Part shown: piece by piece, positions 62,464 to 64,000 of the stretch
How positions within the stretch are numbered: the first letter of the stretch is position 1
Layout: every line of letters starts with the position of its first letter
Origin: Elysia chlorotica
Lineage: Eukaryota > Mollusca > Gastropoda > Plakobranchidae
Direction: 5' to 3'
DNA length: 64,000 nucleotides
NCBI GenBank assembly: GCA_003991915.1
Contig: RQTK01000109.1
Span: 265,238 to 329,237 of the forward strand
Program-made: the position numbers and the translations under genes
The notes under the pieces: model-generated
Told to the model about the DNA's origin: nothing
Databases searched by the model: none
What the model saw: the letters and a program-made list of their open reading frames with translations, nothing else

Positions 62464-64000
62464 AGGGAAAGTCTATGATGATCATAAGATGTAAACGTCA
62501 TATCATTAATTAGAGTCAATGCTGGAAAAGGGAAAGAAAAGGAAGGGGGGGAAGGGCGGAGGGGAGTGAAAGGACTAAGAATATTGAAGTAGCATGTCTT
62601 AAGCTCAAACTTGTTTTTTGAATACATCTACAGCCTTAACTCCTTAGAGCTCAGAAACTTATTTTATTTGCTGCCTTTGTCCTTCCATACTGGTCAACTG
62701 AGCAAAAAGAAGGAAAAATTAAAAAATTCAACTCGAGCTACATAGCAGAAATGGTTTAAATTTTTAGTATTTTTAGTATTATGGAATAAAATAGTGAGAT
62801 AGGGTTTATTTTAAAACCATTTAATAAACGAAAAATCCAGAGGACTGTATCCCACTAATACTGAACATTCTAGAGTAAATTCTTTCATTTTAAGTTTGAC
62901 TAATTACATTGATTGGAGATTCAAATCTGTTTAAGACTCATTTACTCATTCCTAAATTATCATAAGACAGAACATTTTGAAATGCAAAAATGTGTGAGCA
63001 TAAAAGATGATTTTTTTTACATATTAGTTAACAAAAGATTGAGACAAGGATCATACATCTTGGATCATATTGAACAATTCAGTTGTAATAAAATGCAACA
63101 TGATATATCCATTTCATAGTTTATAAAATGCTACCTATTTTCTCTATATACACAATATACATGTTTTATTAAAACAAAAAATTTACAGCAAAGAAAGGTG
63201 AAAAAAAATTGTATTCTCACAAATTGTTCAAGTTAATATATTGCATACTTAATTGAAGTAAAAGCAAATTTTCTACTTGTAGCCATTAAACTAAACCCAG
63301 GAAGAGTTACTGAACACCTATTCATCTTTCCATTTATTTAATGTCTATGCAATGGCAAACTTATATGAGCAAAAAATGTCAGGTTTATCAGATCTGTAAC
63401 ATTTCACATATCATGCAATAACTTTCTCAAGGCAAGTTATTAAACATTGATAAACCTTTTTTTTTCAACCAGGAAAGTATAAAATTAAATTTCTCTCCAA
63501 TCTAATTCACTTGGAAGATTCCCTTGTTTATTTAAAAGGTAAAAAAAAAGATTGGTATGTGTTTGGGGAAGGGGGGGGTGTGAGTGTGAAAAAGAAGACA
63601 TTTTATAATGTTCCATTCACATGAACATAATTATGTTAAAATTAATCATTAGGCACTGACAGTGGCTGTTCAGTTGATAAAAGATGATACAAGAGAACAA
63701 GAGCATCAACACAATGTAATCTTGTTTCAGTAAAGTGGAAGACTCGTGCCTCTAAACTTTTTTTAATCCATAACATAAAAAGTCTTTTAAAAGCCTTAAA
63801 ACTACAAGTATGTTCAATGAAATAAGCTAAAAACAATTTCAGCTCATAAGAATATCTAGATTAAAGATAAGCCTCTAAAAACTAAATACAGGCAAGTCAT
63901 TGACTGCCTTAGGTTCAAGGCAATACATAAAAAAGCATTATTACAAAAATGTTAGGCCTACAGTTACAACCTTGGCAATGCACTCACAAACTTCATACTT

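Larger units (their letters stand above)
56100..64000. other. Gene-poor stretch upstream of CATIP
   Basis: Apart from the SINE at 57691-57929, an (AT)n run near 58285-58303 and a GA run, I recognise no gene. It is AT-rich with short frames lacking family features or convincing splice borders. Distant exons of an unseen gene cannot be excluded. Confidence 0.55.

Noticed and set aside
63642-63836. 64-residue minus-strand frame (ETRLHCVDALVLLYHLLS) near the window end
   Set aside because: Looks somewhat protein-like, but no family recognised and no supporting neighbouring exon within the window.

Overview
The window is AT-rich metazoan nuclear DNA: spliced genes with GT-AG introns, dense microsatellites and many degraded mobile elements. 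The tRNA-headed SINEs ending in a 'ttggacgttaaac' motif, the long (CT)n/(GA)n tracts and the many short 'agatctagatct' strings suggest a mollusc, probably a gastropod. That assignment is an inference, not a demonstrated identity. I found no prokaryotic features, CRISPR arrays or RNA genes.

Layout. (1) 1-13,765 (+): the 3' part of an SFI1-like centrin-binding repeat gene. I could chain nineteen exons in phase, giving 1,166 codons plus stop. (2) 16,564-19,780: a second, nearly identical copy of the last two exons and the 3' flank, carrying a 245-base assembly gap. (3) 24,028-36,118 (-): a complete 13-exon GH20 beta-hexosaminidase gene. Its third-to-last intron holds the inner part of a 4.3-kb inverted repeat (26,421-30,739) whose arms both contain exon 10 and the 3' half of exon 9. 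Its penultimate exon is one base short of a readable frame. (4) 36.3-40.8 kb: a repeat island of GA tracts, jockey-like LINE pieces, a possible LTR fossil, a 27-bp minisatellite and a SINE. (5) 43,909-53,535 (-): a complete 10-exon CATIP gene (ciliogenesis-associated TTC17-interacting protein; 390 codons) with its C-terminal dimerization/docking-like domain intact. A hAT-like MITE, a SINE and an RTE-like LINE tail lie in its introns. (6) 53.6-64 kb: no gene recognised; microsatellites, a second copy of the GA-bearing repeat and one SINE.

The genes do not form an operon or pathway. SFI1 (centriole/basal body) and CATIP (ciliogenesis/actin) are both cilium-linked, with a lysosomal glycosidase between them. 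The most interesting objects are structural: the hexosaminidase palindrome, the duplicated SFI1 terminal exons, a SINE family that carries different tRNA heads on one body, and a repeat family that carries polypurine tracts. Both large duplications could be haplotype or assembly artefacts, and I mark this throughout. I saw no convincing new multi-gene system.
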